64,000 bases of DNA, from assembly GCA_030603445.1 (NCBI GenBank), contig JAUVXU010000008.1:18146-82145 (forward strand). Reading direction: 5' to 3'. The stretch comes from Methanomicrobia archaeon. GTDB lineage: Archaea; Methanobacteriota_B; Thermococci; Methanofastidiosales; NM3. Under the pieces are notes generated by a model. The model did not search any database. It saw only the letters and a list, made by a program, of their open reading frames with translations, and had not been told where the DNA came from. The position numbers and the translations under genes were made by a program. Positions 1 to 10,019 of the stretch are shown here, piece by piece (the first letter of the stretch is position 1; every line of letters starts with the position of its first letter).

Positions 1-1
1 T

Positions 2-472
2 GGTGTGTTAAAAGAAGTTTTCCACGGTCCAACATTTTTATATGGGCTTGATGATGGTACGCCTGTTAATCTAACAACAGAGAGCATCAAAAATGTGAAC
101 TGGGTAGCCAAGACCAGTGAGGAAGCTGTTGTAGTGGTCCATCACCTTACACTGATTAAAACACCAGGAATTGAAGACGGTTCAAAAGGACAGTTTGTGA
201 TGATGGCAGTTCAGGAGAAAGCAGGTGCTAACAAATCATCCAAGATCGTGGTTTCTACAGAAACACTATTTTGTTCATACAAGAACATGAACAAGGATGG
301 ACCTTCAGAAAAAGGAAATCATGAGATTCAGGGAGAAACTCTTCTAAAGAATACTCTTGAATGGATGCAACTAGAATCTGAAGAAGGATCAAACACAATG
401 CTTTATGCGGGGATCGTGATACTTGTATTAATCGTCCTTGGTGCGGCATCGTTCATGATGAAAAAGAAGTAA
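2..472 (+). CDS. C-terminal part of a membrane-anchored surface protein (5' end outside window)
   Basis: The frame is open from the first complete codon, so the true start probably lies upstream of the window. About 157 residues are visible. The end is a classic single membrane anchor: a hydrophobic stretch of about 20 residues followed by MMKKK, which puts the rest outside the cell. The segment KIVVSTETLF and a later ETLLKNTLEWM resemble the end of glutamine-amidotransferase-like folds in archaeal membrane proteins (a beta strand, then a helix ending in N-x-L-x-W), but this is weak. No function can be assigned. A T-rich run after the stop (482-520) is a likely archaeal terminator. Confidence 0.7.
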   Translation, partial: GVLKEVFHGPTFLYGLDDGTPVNLTTESIKNVNWVAKTSEEAVVVVHHLTLIKTPGIEDGSKGQFVMMAVQEKAGANKSSKIVVSTETLFCSYKNMNKDGPSEKGNHEIQGETLLKNTLEWMQLESEEGSNTMLYAGIVILVLIVLGAASFMMKKK

Positions 473-591
473 ACAACCTCTCTTCTTTTATTTTTTATTT
501 TATATTTTTACTTTTTTTCGACCATTTTTGTATAAATTGAACTAATAAAAAATAATGCCAAAATTAAATAACAAAAACGTATGGTGAGGGT

Positions 592-960
592 ATGCAACTT
601 GAGACAATCCTACAAAATATTACAAATGATAAAATAGAGAAGATATATGGGGCAGTAGATGGTAAAAGAACGCCAATAGAAGGCATTGCAACATTAGAAG
701 AGATAAAAAGCATACTTATCGTTTTTGAGAATGAATATAGGAAAAAAAACGTTGGCACTTCACTTCACAGATCTTATGTGTCCCTAATAAACAAACTAAA
801 GCTGATATTTCCACAGTTGGATAGGATTGTAAGAGAGCTTCATGAAGGGAAAAATCCAAAAACCACAGGTGCTGATGCGCGTAATATTGTATCCAATTTT
901 CACCTGTTAATAAACAGTTTGAAAGAAGTGGCAAGATCTATTGATAAAAACACTAAATAG
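592..960 (+). CDS. Small hypothetical helical protein
   Basis: This is a 122-residue soluble protein, rich in charged and leucine/isoleucine residues and predicted by eye to be mostly alpha-helical. It has no signal peptide, membrane segment, cysteine cluster or known motif that I recognise. The ATG follows GGTGAGGGT with suitable spacing, which supports real translation. It stands alone between two surface-protein genes and has its own upstream AT-rich region. Function unknown. Confidence 0.7.
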   Translation: MQLETILQNITNDKIEKIYGAVDGKRTPIEGIATLEEIKSILIVFENEYRKKNVGTSLHRSYVSLINKLKLIFPQLDRIVRELHEGKNPKTTGADARNIVSNFHLLINSLKEVARSIDKNTK

Positions 961-1108
961 TTTTTATGAATTATAATTTTTCAACAAACAATATTGTACA
1001 ATGATATATAATATTGTAATAATATTCTATTAATATAGCCATATTCCATTGAAACTACTCTATCCAACATAAACATAATAAATTCATATAGAGTAGGAGT
1101 AATTACAT

Positions 1109-2149
1109 ATGAAAAAGAAGACAAAAATAATATGTCTGCCCTTTCTTATTTTCGCTTTTATGGCGCTAGCCATGCCAATGCTGTATGCAGAAAGCGGAAA
1201 CATCACGGCCACAGCACAGATAAACCCTATTGCACCAGGTATCAATAGCATTGCTATTCTTGACACCAATCATGATGTATGCACAACTTTGGATGTTAAC
1301 AAAGAGTACTTTCTCAAAGTATCAATAATAGAGAAGAATGGCATGCAAGACATAAATTCTATTACAGCTAATATATATTATGCAAAAGACGGCATGTTCC
1401 AACCTGCTGGAATCGACAAGCGATCAAATTATGTATTTGTTTGGAACAATTCTCAGTCTGGAGGCACATGGGGCTGCACACCAGGCGGCTATCTCAATGA
1501 GGCAGCTTGTACTTATGAGATAGAATCTCCGTATATAACATCTTTTTTCTTTGTATTCAAGTTAGACAAGACAGCTATGCCTTCTGGACAACAAAAAACA
1601 TGGAAAGCAGTTGTGAATATTATAGATACGGCATCTTTGAATTCTACAAGTGAATCATTTCTCTTTGATGTAAATGATTATATAGAATGGTCTGGAATCC
1701 CGGCAGAAGTGAATCTAACAACCACAGGTTTAGATCCTGAAAGCACATGGGATCTCACATCCCCCATTTCAATTAATGCAACTGTAATATCAAATACAGA
1801 AGTAACTACCTGTTTTCAGGCAAGTAACTTGCAATTAGGATCATCCCTCATTGAAGCAGACAATTACTTTATAATACAGGCCACGAGCATCCTAACTGGT
1901 GGAACCATCGTCAACGATTATTTAATTGCACATCCTGTGCCAATGACTAAAACAGCTATCTACATAGGCGTTTATGATACTCAATGCCTCCTAGACCCTT
2001 CTGTAAAAGGATATTCAGAAGGAAATATCCCTCTAATCTCATTTATTGTAGACGCAGCAGAAGGAAAATTAGTGCCAAATATCCCTGCCGGGACCTACGT
2101 AGCTACATGGACATTTAGTTTAGAAAGGGGAGAAGGAGCCACTGCTTAA
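1109..2149 (+). CDS. Secreted hypothetical protein
   Basis: The 346-residue product starts with a lysine-rich n-region (MKKKTK), a hydrophobic core and a likely cleavage after MPMLYA, so it is exported. The mature part is rich in Ser, Thr, Asn and beta-branched residues with several N-x-S/T sequons, typical of beta-sandwich archaeal surface proteins. Four cysteines lie near residues 57, 125, 135 and 235. It has no C-terminal anchor. The gene 24 bases downstream encodes another exported protein, so the two probably form one transcription unit. No family was recognised. Confidence 0.75.
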   Translation: MKKKTKIICLPFLIFAFMALAMPMLYAESGNITATAQINPIAPGINSIAILDTNHDVCTTLDVNKEYFLKVSIIEKNGMQDINSITANIYYAKDGMFQPAGIDKRSNYVFVWNNSQSGGTWGCTPGGYLNEAACTYEIESPYITSFFFVFKLDKTAMPSGQQKTWKAVVNIIDTASLNSTSESFLFDVNDYIEWSGIPAEVNLTTTGLDPESTWDLTSPISINATVISNTEVTTCFQASNLQLGSSLIEADNYFIIQATSILTGGTIVNDYLIAHPVPMTKTAIYIGVYDTQCLLDPSVKGYSEGNIPLISFIVDAAEGKLVPNIPAGTYVATWTFSLERGEGATA

Positions 2150-2173
2150 AAATACTATCTATGGAGCACTTAT

Positions 2174-3091
2174 ATGAAATATAAGTATCTGATAATACAT
2201 TGCACTATTTTTTTTATAATGATGCAATGTGCTATGGCCCAAGCCGATATAGGTTTAGGGATATCTGGCAACAATCAAGCTCTTGTCATAGAATCATTCC
2301 CTTTTACATATTCTAACTCAATAAGTATCCACAATGCTGGCGACGAAAAAAGCATATATTGTGTTAAAATTGTAGGCGAATACACAGATATAGTGGGATG
2401 GATTGACGTTAATCCTAAAATTATGGTAATAGAACCAGGGGGTTATGCCAACGTACAATACAGCGTTTATGCAGAGGAAGGGTATACAGGAACGTATATT
2501 ACTTATCTGGAAATCACTGCTTATAAAGAAAGTGTTAAGAGCGCTACGCTGCAAGAAACTCCAATGTCATATGTACAATCAAGCGGGATAATCCGTATAT
2601 CTATTGAAGTAAGTGAGGAAGCAGGATTAAACTCAATGGGAATTCAACATCCGTCGCTTAACTATGAAGAGATGCCATCTGGGCCCTTTAAACTAGTGGT
2701 GGAGAATATAGAATCATGCTCTTCTGGAGTATCTATTGAAACATTCGATCGCCCATTATATATTGACATTCCCCATCAAGTGATAAAAAACAAACTAATT
2801 CCTTTATCAGGAGGATATATCGGAGAAGGGGAACCTGAAAGCATGAAAATTATCCTCAATGCCCCAAGCGGAGAAACGTATACTCTCGCCCCATCCACAT
2901 CATTTATCTTCAACGAGGAAGGCACGTGGCATGCTATACTCGTTTTAGGAAATCAGCCGATTATAGGGAAAGCAATAGAAGTCCTCCCCGAAAAAAGAGG
3001 GATATGGCCATACGTGGGAAAGAGTTCTTTAATAGCCATATCACTTTTTGCAGCAATTATGTGTATTAAAAAATATCATTTGCCTCATTAG
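2174..3091 (+). CDS. Secreted membrane-anchored Ig-like surface protein
   Basis: The 305-residue product has an N-terminal signal peptide ending near CAMAQA and a C-terminal hydrophobic segment (SSLIAISLFAAIM) followed by KK, so it is probably an externally displayed, C-terminally anchored protein. Residues about 30-110 read as an immunoglobulin-like beta domain with a late PGG turn, as in COG1470-type surface proteins. It follows another exported protein closely. The orphan ABC ATPase gene begins about 100 bases downstream, which may or may not be functionally linked. Precise role unknown. Confidence 0.7.
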   Translation: MKYKYLIIHCTIFFIMMQCAMAQADIGLGISGNNQALVIESFPFTYSNSISIHNAGDEKSIYCVKIVGEYTDIVGWIDVNPKIMVIEPGGYANVQYSVYAEEGYTGTYITYLEITAYKESVKSATLQETPMSYVQSSGIIRISIEVSEEAGLNSMGIQHPSLNYEEMPSGPFKLVVENIESCSSGVSIETFDRPLYIDIPHQVIKNKLIPLSGGYIGEGEPESMKIILNAPSGETYTLAPSTSFIFNEEGTWHAILVLGNQPIIGKAIEVLPEKRGIWPYVGKSSLIAISLFAAIMCIKKYHLPH

Positions 3092-3188
3092 TAGGCGCGA
3101 TATCATAAAATATTCAATCAATCAAAAAGGTTTATATATTCTTATAAAGGGACTATATATATCAGTTATACGGCTTGGAGGATATTAT

Positions 3189-4259
3189 ATGGTAATTGTC
3201 CGTCTCAAAGAAGTGACAAAGAAATTTTCTGACGTAATTGCTGTTAATAATGTAACATTAGAAATAAATGATGGGGAACTATTTACTCTCTTAGGTCCAA
3301 GTGGTTGTGGCAAAACTACATTGCTAAGATCAATTGCAGGATTCTATTTAGCTGAAGATGGAAAAATATTCTTTGACGATCTTGATGTTACAAATATACC
3401 CCCTAATTTGAGGGAAACCGGGATGGTATTTCAAAATTATGCCCTTTGGCCACACATGTCCGTTTTTGATAACGTAGCCTATGGCCTTAAAATACGTAAA
3501 ATGGAAAAAACTGAAATCGAAAAGAAAGTAAATGAGATACTTGAACTTGTAAAACTTGAAGGCATGGCAAAACGTTACCCTTACCAACTTTCAGGGGGGC
3601 AGCAGCAGCGTGTTGCTCTGGCCCGTGCCCTTGTAATAGAACCTAAAGTGTTGTTATTAGACGAGCCCCTCTCAAATCTCGATGCAAAACTAAGAATAGA
3701 GATGAGAAATGAGATATCCCGCATACAAAAACGGCTTGGTATAACTACTATCTACGTAACCCACGACCAGGAAGAAGCATTGGCTATATCAGACAGGTTA
3801 AGTATAATGGATAGGGGAATATTACAACAAATAGGTACACCCCATGAGATTTACTCCTTGCCCAAGAATCTATTTGTAGCAGACTTCGTTGGTGAATGCA
3901 ACATCATCAAAGGAAAAATAACGTCTGTAGGAAAATACATAGAACTTGAAACAGATTCAGGGGCTAAGCTTACCGGTATTGCAGAAGAGTACAGAAGAGA
4001 CGAATATAAGGTGGGCGATGAAGCATATGCAACAATACGCCCAGAGAACTTTGAACTTGTAAATACAACGAAAAAAGACAATCACGTTACAGGCTATGTA
4101 AAGTATACACAGTACTTCGGTAAGATTAACAGGCTTTTTATTGATGCCCTAAACATGCATATAATGGTCGATGCAGATCCTATAAAGACGCGTGATGTCG
4201 CGCATAAAAACATCGATATATACGCAACTCCAGAATCAACTCTCATCCTTCCTAAATGA
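3189..4259 (+). CDS. ABC transporter ATP-binding protein, MalK/PotA/FbpC type
   Basis: This 356-residue ATPase would energise an importer. It has Walker A (GPSGCGKTT), a Q-loop (VFQNYALWPH), the signature LSGGQQQR, Walker B (VLLLDEP), a D-loop and an H-loop (YVTHDQEEA). A C-terminal TOBE-like beta domain follows residue about 240, as in sugar, polyamine and Fe3+ importers. I place the start at 3189 because GGAGG lies just upstream and upstream in-frame codons do not look like protein. No permease or substrate-binding gene is visible nearby, so the substrate is open. Its 3' end overlaps the convergent gene by 24 bases. Confidence 0.93.
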   Translation: MVIVRLKEVTKKFSDVIAVNNVTLEINDGELFTLLGPSGCGKTTLLRSIAGFYLAEDGKIFFDDLDVTNIPPNLRETGMVFQNYALWPHMSVFDNVAYGLKIRKMEKTEIEKKVNEILELVKLEGMAKRYPYQLSGGQQQRVALARALVIEPKVLLLDEPLSNLDAKLRIEMRNEISRIQKRLGITTIYVTHDQEEALAISDRLSIMDRGILQQIGTPHEIYSLPKNLFVADFVGECNIIKGKITSVGKYIELETDSGAKLTGIAEEYRRDEYKVGDEAYATIRPENFELVNTTKKDNHVTGYVKYTQYFGKINRLFIDALNMHIMVDADPIKTRDVAHKNIDIYATPESTLILPK

Positions 4260-5492
4260 TGAACAAGTGCATTCTTGTTTTACCTGCACTATCGTCCATG
4301 GCATTACATTTTTTTCAACAATTACTCCTGGGCCAATTCCACAATCATTGCCTATTTTTCTTCCCTCATATATTGTAACATTGATGCCTGTTTTTGTGTT
4401 ATCCCCAATAATAACGCCCAACTTACGTCTGCCTGAAGAGATGACCTTACCACGTATCTCCATCTTCACGGGATCCTTCTTGTGGCGAAGATTAGCAATA
4501 AGAGTGCCAGCGCCAATGTTACAGTTTGAACCTATCACCGAATCTCCCACATATGATAAATGCGCAGCGTTCGTGTTATCAAACAACACGGAGTTCTTTA
4601 TCTCTGTGGCATTGCCTATATGGCAGTTGTTCCCCACTGTAGTAAATGGCCTTATGAAACAGTTTGGGCCTATATCGCAGTGCTCTCCTATTCGTACTGG
4701 CCCTATTATATAAGCGCCATTGCGAATTATAGTTCCCTTTCCAACATGGATATTGCCTGAGTATGTTACATTCTTCTCAATAACGCCTTCAATACGTTCT
4801 TCTTGATTTTTAACCATATACTCATTTACATCAAGTAATGACCAAGGGTAACCTATGTCATTCCAATACCCCGAATACTTCACTACGGCGAAATCCTCTT
4901 TTTGCATCAGTATAGAGTCTGTAAGTTCATACTCGCCACGTACAGAAAGAGGGGTGTCCCTTATTGCAGAAAAAATATTTGGTTTAAATACATATACTCC
5001 TATGTTGACCAATGATTTTTTGGACAATCCTGTTTTCTCAAAAATGTTATCAAGTTTTCCATGCCTTTCCACAACTGAACCATAACTTCCATCATTGTCC
5101 ATATTCTTTACGGATATTACCTGGTTCCCTGTTTTTTTGAATACCTCTATTGCATTTTTTATGCAATCCCTCTCCACAAAAACATCGCCATTTAAGCATA
5201 CAAATGGTTCTTTTATATCTTGGGCAGACATTACTGCTGTAGCAGTGCCATTCACATCCTTTTGGACTACGTAACGTACATGCAAGCCTGGGTGAAACTG
5301 AGTAACGTAATCCCTTATCATGTCTTGTTTATAATTTATAACAAAGACAAATTCATCAACCATTCCTTCAAGTGACATGATGACATGCTCTATTAAAGGT
5401 ATGTTTCCAAGGGGGATTAATGCTTTTGGCCTTGTGTTTGTAATAGGATGAAGCCTTTCACCCTTTCCCGCCATAAGAATAACAGCTTTCAT
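4236..5492 (-). CDS. Bifunctional sugar-1-phosphate nucleotidylyltransferase/acetyltransferase (GlmU-like)
   Basis: Predicted cytoplasmic enzyme of 418 residues making a UDP-sugar, probably UDP-GlcNAc. The N-terminal half is a nucleotidyltransferase with the MAGKGERLHPITN signature at residues 7-19 and the LNGDVF metal-binding segment. From residue about 235 on it is a left-handed beta-helix of hexapeptide repeats (IGPVRIG, IGAGTLIANLRH), as in archaeal Sugar-1-P acetyl/nucleotidyl transferases such as the Sulfolobus ST0452 family. It overlaps glmM by ATGA, so the two are translated together and supply glucosamine-1-phosphate to UDP-GlcNAc. Specificity for glucose or galactosamine phosphates cannot be excluded. 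Confidence 0.9.
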   Translation of the reverse strand: MKAVILMAGKGERLHPITNTRPKALIPLGNIPLIEHVIMSLEGMVDEFVFVINYKQDMIRDYVTQFHPGLHVRYVVQKDVNGTATAVMSAQDIKEPFVCLNGDVFVERDCIKNAIEVFKKTGNQVISVKNMDNDGSYGSVVERHGKLDNIFEKTGLSKKSLVNIGVYVFKPNIFSAIRDTPLSVRGEYELTDSILMQKEDFAVVKYSGYWNDIGYPWSLLDVNEYMVKNQEERIEGVIEKNVTYSGNIHVGKGTIIRNGAYIIGPVRIGEHCDIGPNCFIRPFTTVGNNCHIGNATEIKNSVLFDNTNAAHLSYVGDSVIGSNCNIGAGTLIANLRHKKDPVKMEIRGKVISSGRRKLGVIIGDNTKTGINVTIYEGRKIGNDCGIGPGVIVEKNVMPWTIVQVKQECTCSSFRKDES

Positions 5493-6823
5493 AGTAACGC
5501 ACTGACCTTTTTTCTTGCTAAAACTAATAATTCTTTCGCCCTTTCTCTAGAACATGCCTCAACGGTTATTCTAAATGCCGGTTCTGTACCAGAGAAACGA
5601 TAAAGAACCCAAGAATCTCCATAGTCCATACGTATGCCATCAATTGTAAGCATAGACTCATGCTCTTCACTATACAAACTCTCAGAAAGTCTTACTTCAA
5701 ACGCTTCTCTATCAATATCCCCCATAGTTATCTTATCTCGTAGTGTCACAAGTGGTGGGACGTTCTTACGCTCTTTGGAAAGTATGATGCCAGAATCCTT
5801 CATTTCAAGCAGTTTAACTGCAGACAACACGCCATCTGGAGTAAGCCAATGCGAAGGAAATATCCAAGTGCCGCTAGGTTCTCCACCAAAAATAGCCTTA
5901 TGGCCAACAACATCCCTAGCCAATGCCACATCGCCCACGCAACTACGAACTACTTTTCCTCCAAAAGATTCGACATATTTATCTATGCACATAGATGCAT
6001 CAACAGTTGTTACAATTATTGGATGTGCTTTCTTTGAAATGCTGCATTCGAATCCTGCGATGAGTGAAAGTAAAATATCGTAGTCTATGTACTTGCCTTC
6101 TTCATCTATTGCACCTATCCTGTCCGCATCCCCATCATTTGCAATCCCGATGTCGCAATTAAATGACGAAACGGCATGCGATAAACTTTGGAGATTTACG
6201 CAGCTAGGTTCTAGGCCTCGAGAAAAAAATCCTGTCGGTTGACAATTTAATGAAAAGACCTGCATTCCCAAACGCTCGAGTAAATAAGGTGTAATAACAC
6301 TTCCAGCGCCGCCGCCACAATCAACAGCAACACGATAGGAACCATCGAATGAAACTGTGTTAATTATTTTATCAATATGTAGATTTATAGAGGGCCGTTT
6401 GATTATATCGCCCATAGATTTCCATGATGAATTAGAATAAGCGCCTGTTGAAATTATTTGCTCTATTTGTTCTTCTAAAGAAAAATAAGCAACCCCATCC
6501 TTATCCCATATCTTCATGCCATTATATTCTGGGGGATTGTGTGAAGCAGTGATTATAATTCCTGCATTGCACCCGTATTCGCGAATAGCTACACCCAAAG
6601 TAGGTGTCGGTGCTAATCCAATATCATAGACAGTATTGCCTTGTGAAACGATCCCTGCAATCAAGGAGTTTTTAAGGCTTGGTCCTGAAGTACGAGAATC
6701 CATCCCTACAGCCACCGAACCATCTAGAAGAGTTCCAATAGCTTTTCCAACGTTAAGTGCCAAACTCTCAGTGATCTCTTGTCCGTATAAACCACGAATT
6801 CCGGATGTTCCAAAAAGTTTCAT
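5489..6823 (-). CDS. glmM: Phosphoglucosamine mutase (phosphohexomutase)
   Basis: A 444-residue alpha-D-phosphohexomutase that should interconvert glucosamine-6-phosphate and glucosamine-1-phosphate. The phosphoserine loop TASHNP places the catalytic Ser at residue 94. The metal loop (DGDADR), the sugar-binding loop (GGEPSG) and the C-terminal phosphate-binding loop (RFSGTEP) are all present and in order. I start at 6823 because the family begins with (M)KLFGTSGIRG; the upstream in-frame extension is not conserved in character. The downstream GlmU-like gene overlaps by four bases, which favours glucosamine over mannose or glucose as substrate. Confidence 0.93.
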   Translation of the reverse strand: MKLFGTSGIRGLYGQEITESLALNVGKAIGTLLDGSVAVGMDSRTSGPSLKNSLIAGIVSQGNTVYDIGLAPTPTLGVAIREYGCNAGIIITASHNPPEYNGMKIWDKDGVAYFSLEEQIEQIISTGAYSNSSWKSMGDIIKRPSINLHIDKIINTVSFDGSYRVAVDCGGGAGSVITPYLLERLGMQVFSLNCQPTGFFSRGLEPSCVNLQSLSHAVSSFNCDIGIANDGDADRIGAIDEEGKYIDYDILLSLIAGFECSISKKAHPIIVTTVDASMCIDKYVESFGGKVVRSCVGDVALARDVVGHKAIFGGEPSGTWIFPSHWLTPDGVLSAVKLLEMKDSGIILSKERKNVPPLVTLRDKITMGDIDREAFEVRLSESLYSEEHESMLTIDGIRMDYGDSWVLYRFSGTEPAFRITVEACSRERAKELLVLARKKVSALL

Positions 6824-6914
6824 GTTATCATTTTTCGTATCATGTATGAAAAATATATACTTTTCCACTACAATCCCCATAAAATTTTAAAGCAATGCTC
6901 AAAGACAATATATA

Positions 6915-8012
6915 ATGGCAAGGGATTTGAAAAAGAGAATACTCATATTTGTTATTGCATACCTAATAATGTCAACCATCTTAGCATACTACTTTAGAGA
7001 AGATAGCTTAAACTCCATAAATGAAACAATAGAATCCAATGGCAAGAAGGTCAATATAAAAGTTTTCTTTTCAGAGAATGAAGAAATTTGGGCTCAAGAA
7101 ACCCTGGCCTTAGCAAGTGGCACTATAGAATCATTGATAAAAGGGTATGATAAAAATTCTCCCCATAATACAATATCGATTTATGCTTCGTCACTTGATA
7201 AAACAAACAACTATCCCTTTAAGCTAGAATACTCCTCCGATCGCTTAACCATGGCAAAAGATTACCCTATAAATCCTGTTGTATGGGGAATATCCCAAAT
7301 GTGGCTAAAAGATGGAAATACTCGCCTTCCGGATTGGATAGTACATGGTCAATCTGCATATATAACATACTGGGCGCTTGATGATGCAGGATTCTCACAA
7401 GATGCATGCTTATTCAAAGAAATGCTTGCAACAAATGCTAAAGGATTTGAGGATATATTTGCATTAGATGAATACGTTCTACCAAAAAATGCAGATGAGA
7501 AAGAAGTACATTATTTATTTTATGAATCTTTTCAAGTCTTTGAATCCCTTTATCAACAAACATCACTTGCCACCATGGCCTCTATCACAAAAGATGTGAT
7601 GTCTTCTCAAAACACACAATGGGATACAACCCGTTACATATCATTTGTCAATGAACATGCCGAGATAGATGTTGAAGCCATATTTTCACCTGTCTTTTTA
7701 GGAGATGTTAGCCATAAGATTTCAACATGGAAACTTTATCACTACTTGGAACTTGCTGGTGCGGCAATTGTAGTTTTGCTTATATTCATATGGGCCTTCT
7801 GGAACAAGATAAAACAAAGACTATCATTTTTAGCCATACTAAAGGAAAGAAATCCCATGAAAAGAGAACTAATAAAAAAGTATAGGACAAAGGAACGCAT
7901 ACTTATGGAGCTAGAAAGTTACTTTAAAATGAGAATACCTGAAGATCAGTTCGACTTATTCGTCAAAAGGTTCTACTATGAAAAACATACAAAAGACCAG
8001 GAACAATCATAA
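6915..8012 (+). CDS. Membrane protein with degenerate peptidase_MA-like domain
   Basis: The 365-residue product has an N-terminal membrane segment (residues about 9-26) and a second one near 280-298, giving a large extracytoplasmic domain and a basic cytoplasmic tail. The middle contains VVWGISQMWL followed by RLPDWIVHGQSAYI. The latter resembles the LPxWLxEGxAxY helix of gluzincin peptidases (peptidase_MA/M61 types), but the zinc-binding HExxH helix that should precede it reads GISQM, so it is probably non-catalytic. It is divergent from glmM and sits 46 bases before lonB. The start is nearly leaderless. Confidence 0.75.
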   Translation: MARDLKKRILIFVIAYLIMSTILAYYFREDSLNSINETIESNGKKVNIKVFFSENEEIWAQETLALASGTIESLIKGYDKNSPHNTISIYASSLDKTNNYPFKLEYSSDRLTMAKDYPINPVVWGISQMWLKDGNTRLPDWIVHGQSAYITYWALDDAGFSQDACLFKEMLATNAKGFEDIFALDEYVLPKNADEKEVHYLFYESFQVFESLYQQTSLATMASITKDVMSSQNTQWDTTRYISFVNEHAEIDVEAIFSPVFLGDVSHKISTWKLYHYLELAGAAIVVLLIFIWAFWNKIKQRLSFLAILKERNPMKRELIKKYRTKERILMELESYFKMRIPEDQFDLFVKRFYYEKHTKDQEQS

Positions 8013-8058
8013 CGATATATTTTTAAACTAATTTATATTATTTTAGGGTACGATATAT

Positions 8059-9930
8059 ATGTCAAATTCTAATAAAAAGACTGTTGAGGTAGATGATGGT
8101 ATTGGTTACAAGTTCAAACATACAGGAGAACTTGAAATTCCAAAACGTATCATTGACCAGGTAGTTGGCCAAGACGAAGCAGTCGAAATCATCAAAATTG
8201 CCGCAAAACAGCGCAGAAATGTATTATTAATAGGAGAGCCAGGTACCGGTAAATCCATGCTAGGGCAAGCTATGGCAGAACTACTACCTCGTGAAGAGTT
8301 AGAAGATATTATCTGTTATCCAAATATTGAAGACCCTAATACACCTAAGGTAAGGGCTGTGCGTGCCAATGACGGAAAAGCCATCGTTAAACATCATAAA
8401 CAACGTGCCAGTCAGCAGGAAAACGGCAAGTATATAGTTCTTTTCTTTGTTATAGCAATAGTAATGTTCTTGTCATTCACATCAGGGCAACTACTCACAG
8501 GCATCCTGATTGTGGTGCTTTTGATTTTCCTCATGCAGAATATGACGCGCTCAAAAGGAACCGCACTTATACCAAAATTATTAATTGATAATTCAGAAAA
8601 AATCATATCTCCATTTATTGATGGAACTGGTGCACACGCAGGAGCGCTTCTTGGAGATGTGCGTCACGATCCATTTCAATCAGGAGGGCTAGGAACTCCG
8701 CCGCATGAGCGTGTTGAAGCTGGAATGATTCATCGGGCGCATAAAGGCGTTCTTTTCATTGACGAGATATCCACATTCCAGATCAAGATGCAGCAAGCAA
8801 TACTTACTTCCTTGCAGGAAAAGAAATACTCTATCACAGGACAAAGCGAGATGTCATCCGGTGCGATGGTACGCACCGAAGTTTGTCCATGTGATTATGT
8901 ACTTATTGCAGCAGGCAACCTTGAAACTGTTAGTGGTATGCACCCTGCACTCAGATCTCGTATTCGTGGATATGGATATGAGATATTTATGAATGATGTG
9001 ATGAAGGACACATTAGAAAACAGAAGAAGGATTGTCCAAGTCGTAGCTCAAGAAGTTACAAAAGATAAGAAAATTCCCCAATTTACCTATGATGCCGTAG
9101 TAGAAATAGTAAATGAAGCACGAAGACGTGCAGGCAGAAAAGGATACATTACGATGAAGATGCGTGAACTTGGCGGACTTATTCGCACAGCAGGTGATCA
9201 TGCTCAAAAGAAAGGAAAAGAACTTGTTGAAGTAGAAGATATCTTAGAAGCAAAGAACAAAGCAAGAACATTAGAACACCAGCTAGCCGACAAGTACATT
9301 GAGAAAAGAAAAGAGTATCAAATAATTAGGACAAAAGGCCAGGCAATTGGTAGGATAAACGGTCTTGCTGTTGTTGGTGATAGTGGTATCATCTCAACAA
9401 TTGAGGCAGAAGCCGCTCCTTCTGCAAGCAAGGAAGAAGGAAAGATCATTGCAGCTGGAAAATTAGGAGATATTGCAAAAGAATCTATTCAAAACGTTTC
9501 AGCGCTTGCAAAAAAATACATAGGAAAAGACATATCCAATTATGACATACATGTCCAATTCATACAAGCTTATGAAGGGGTGGAAGGCGATTCAGCATCC
9601 ATATCAATCGCCACTGCAGTAATATCTGCCCTTACTGGCATCCCAATACGACAAGACATCGCTATGACTGGTTCACTGTCTGTTAGAGGAGAAGTACTCC
9701 CGATAGGAGGAGTAAACGCAAAGATTGAGGCTGCAATAGATGCAGGAATAAAAGAAATAATAGTCCCTGACTCGAACAAAGCAGATATACTACTTGATGC
9801 AAGACATAAGAAACGGGCAAAAATTAGGACTGTAAAGACAGTTGCAGAAGTTTTTGAATATGCTTTCGCAGGTGAGAAAAAAGAAGAGCTCGTGAAGAAA
9901 ATCAAGACTCTCATGACAGATAATATATAA
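8059..9930 (+). CDS. lonB: Archaeal ATP-dependent Lon protease (LonB)
   Basis: Membrane-anchored AAA+ protease of 623 residues that degrades misfolded and regulatory proteins. Walker A (GEPGTGKS) is at residues 59-66. A pair of hydrophobic segments inserted within the AAA+ module around residues 128-160 anchors it to the membrane, as is typical of LonB. Walker B is the LFIDEI stretch. The C-terminal protease domain has the Ser-Lys dyad: Ser512 in EGDSAS and Lys555 in GVNAKIEAA. Length and architecture match archaeal LonB. A TATA-like stretch precedes the start. Function is confident. Confidence 0.96.
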   Translation: MSNSNKKTVEVDDGIGYKFKHTGELEIPKRIIDQVVGQDEAVEIIKIAAKQRRNVLLIGEPGTGKSMLGQAMAELLPREELEDIICYPNIEDPNTPKVRAVRANDGKAIVKHHKQRASQQENGKYIVLFFVIAIVMFLSFTSGQLLTGILIVVLLIFLMQNMTRSKGTALIPKLLIDNSEKIISPFIDGTGAHAGALLGDVRHDPFQSGGLGTPPHERVEAGMIHRAHKGVLFIDEISTFQIKMQQAILTSLQEKKYSITGQSEMSSGAMVRTEVCPCDYVLIAAGNLETVSGMHPALRSRIRGYGYEIFMNDVMKDTLENRRRIVQVVAQEVTKDKKIPQFTYDAVVEIVNEARRRAGRKGYITMKMRELGGLIRTAGDHAQKKGKELVEVEDILEAKNKARTLEHQLADKYIEKRKEYQIIRTKGQAIGRINGLAVVGDSGIISTIEAEAAPSASKEEGKIIAAGKLGDIAKESIQNVSALAKKYIGKDISNYDIHVQFIQAYEGVEGDSASISIATAVISALTGIPIRQDIAMTGSLSVRGEVLPIGGVNAKIEAAIDAGIKEIIVPDSNKADILLDARHKKRAKIRTVKTVAEVFEYAFAGEKKEELVKKIKTLMTDNI

Positions 9931-10019
9931 AAATAACAACATTTTAAATTTATATCTCTTTTTTAATTTTTTTTATTTTGTAGAAAAAATCTTTAAAGCC
10001 AAAAAATTACTACAAGATA

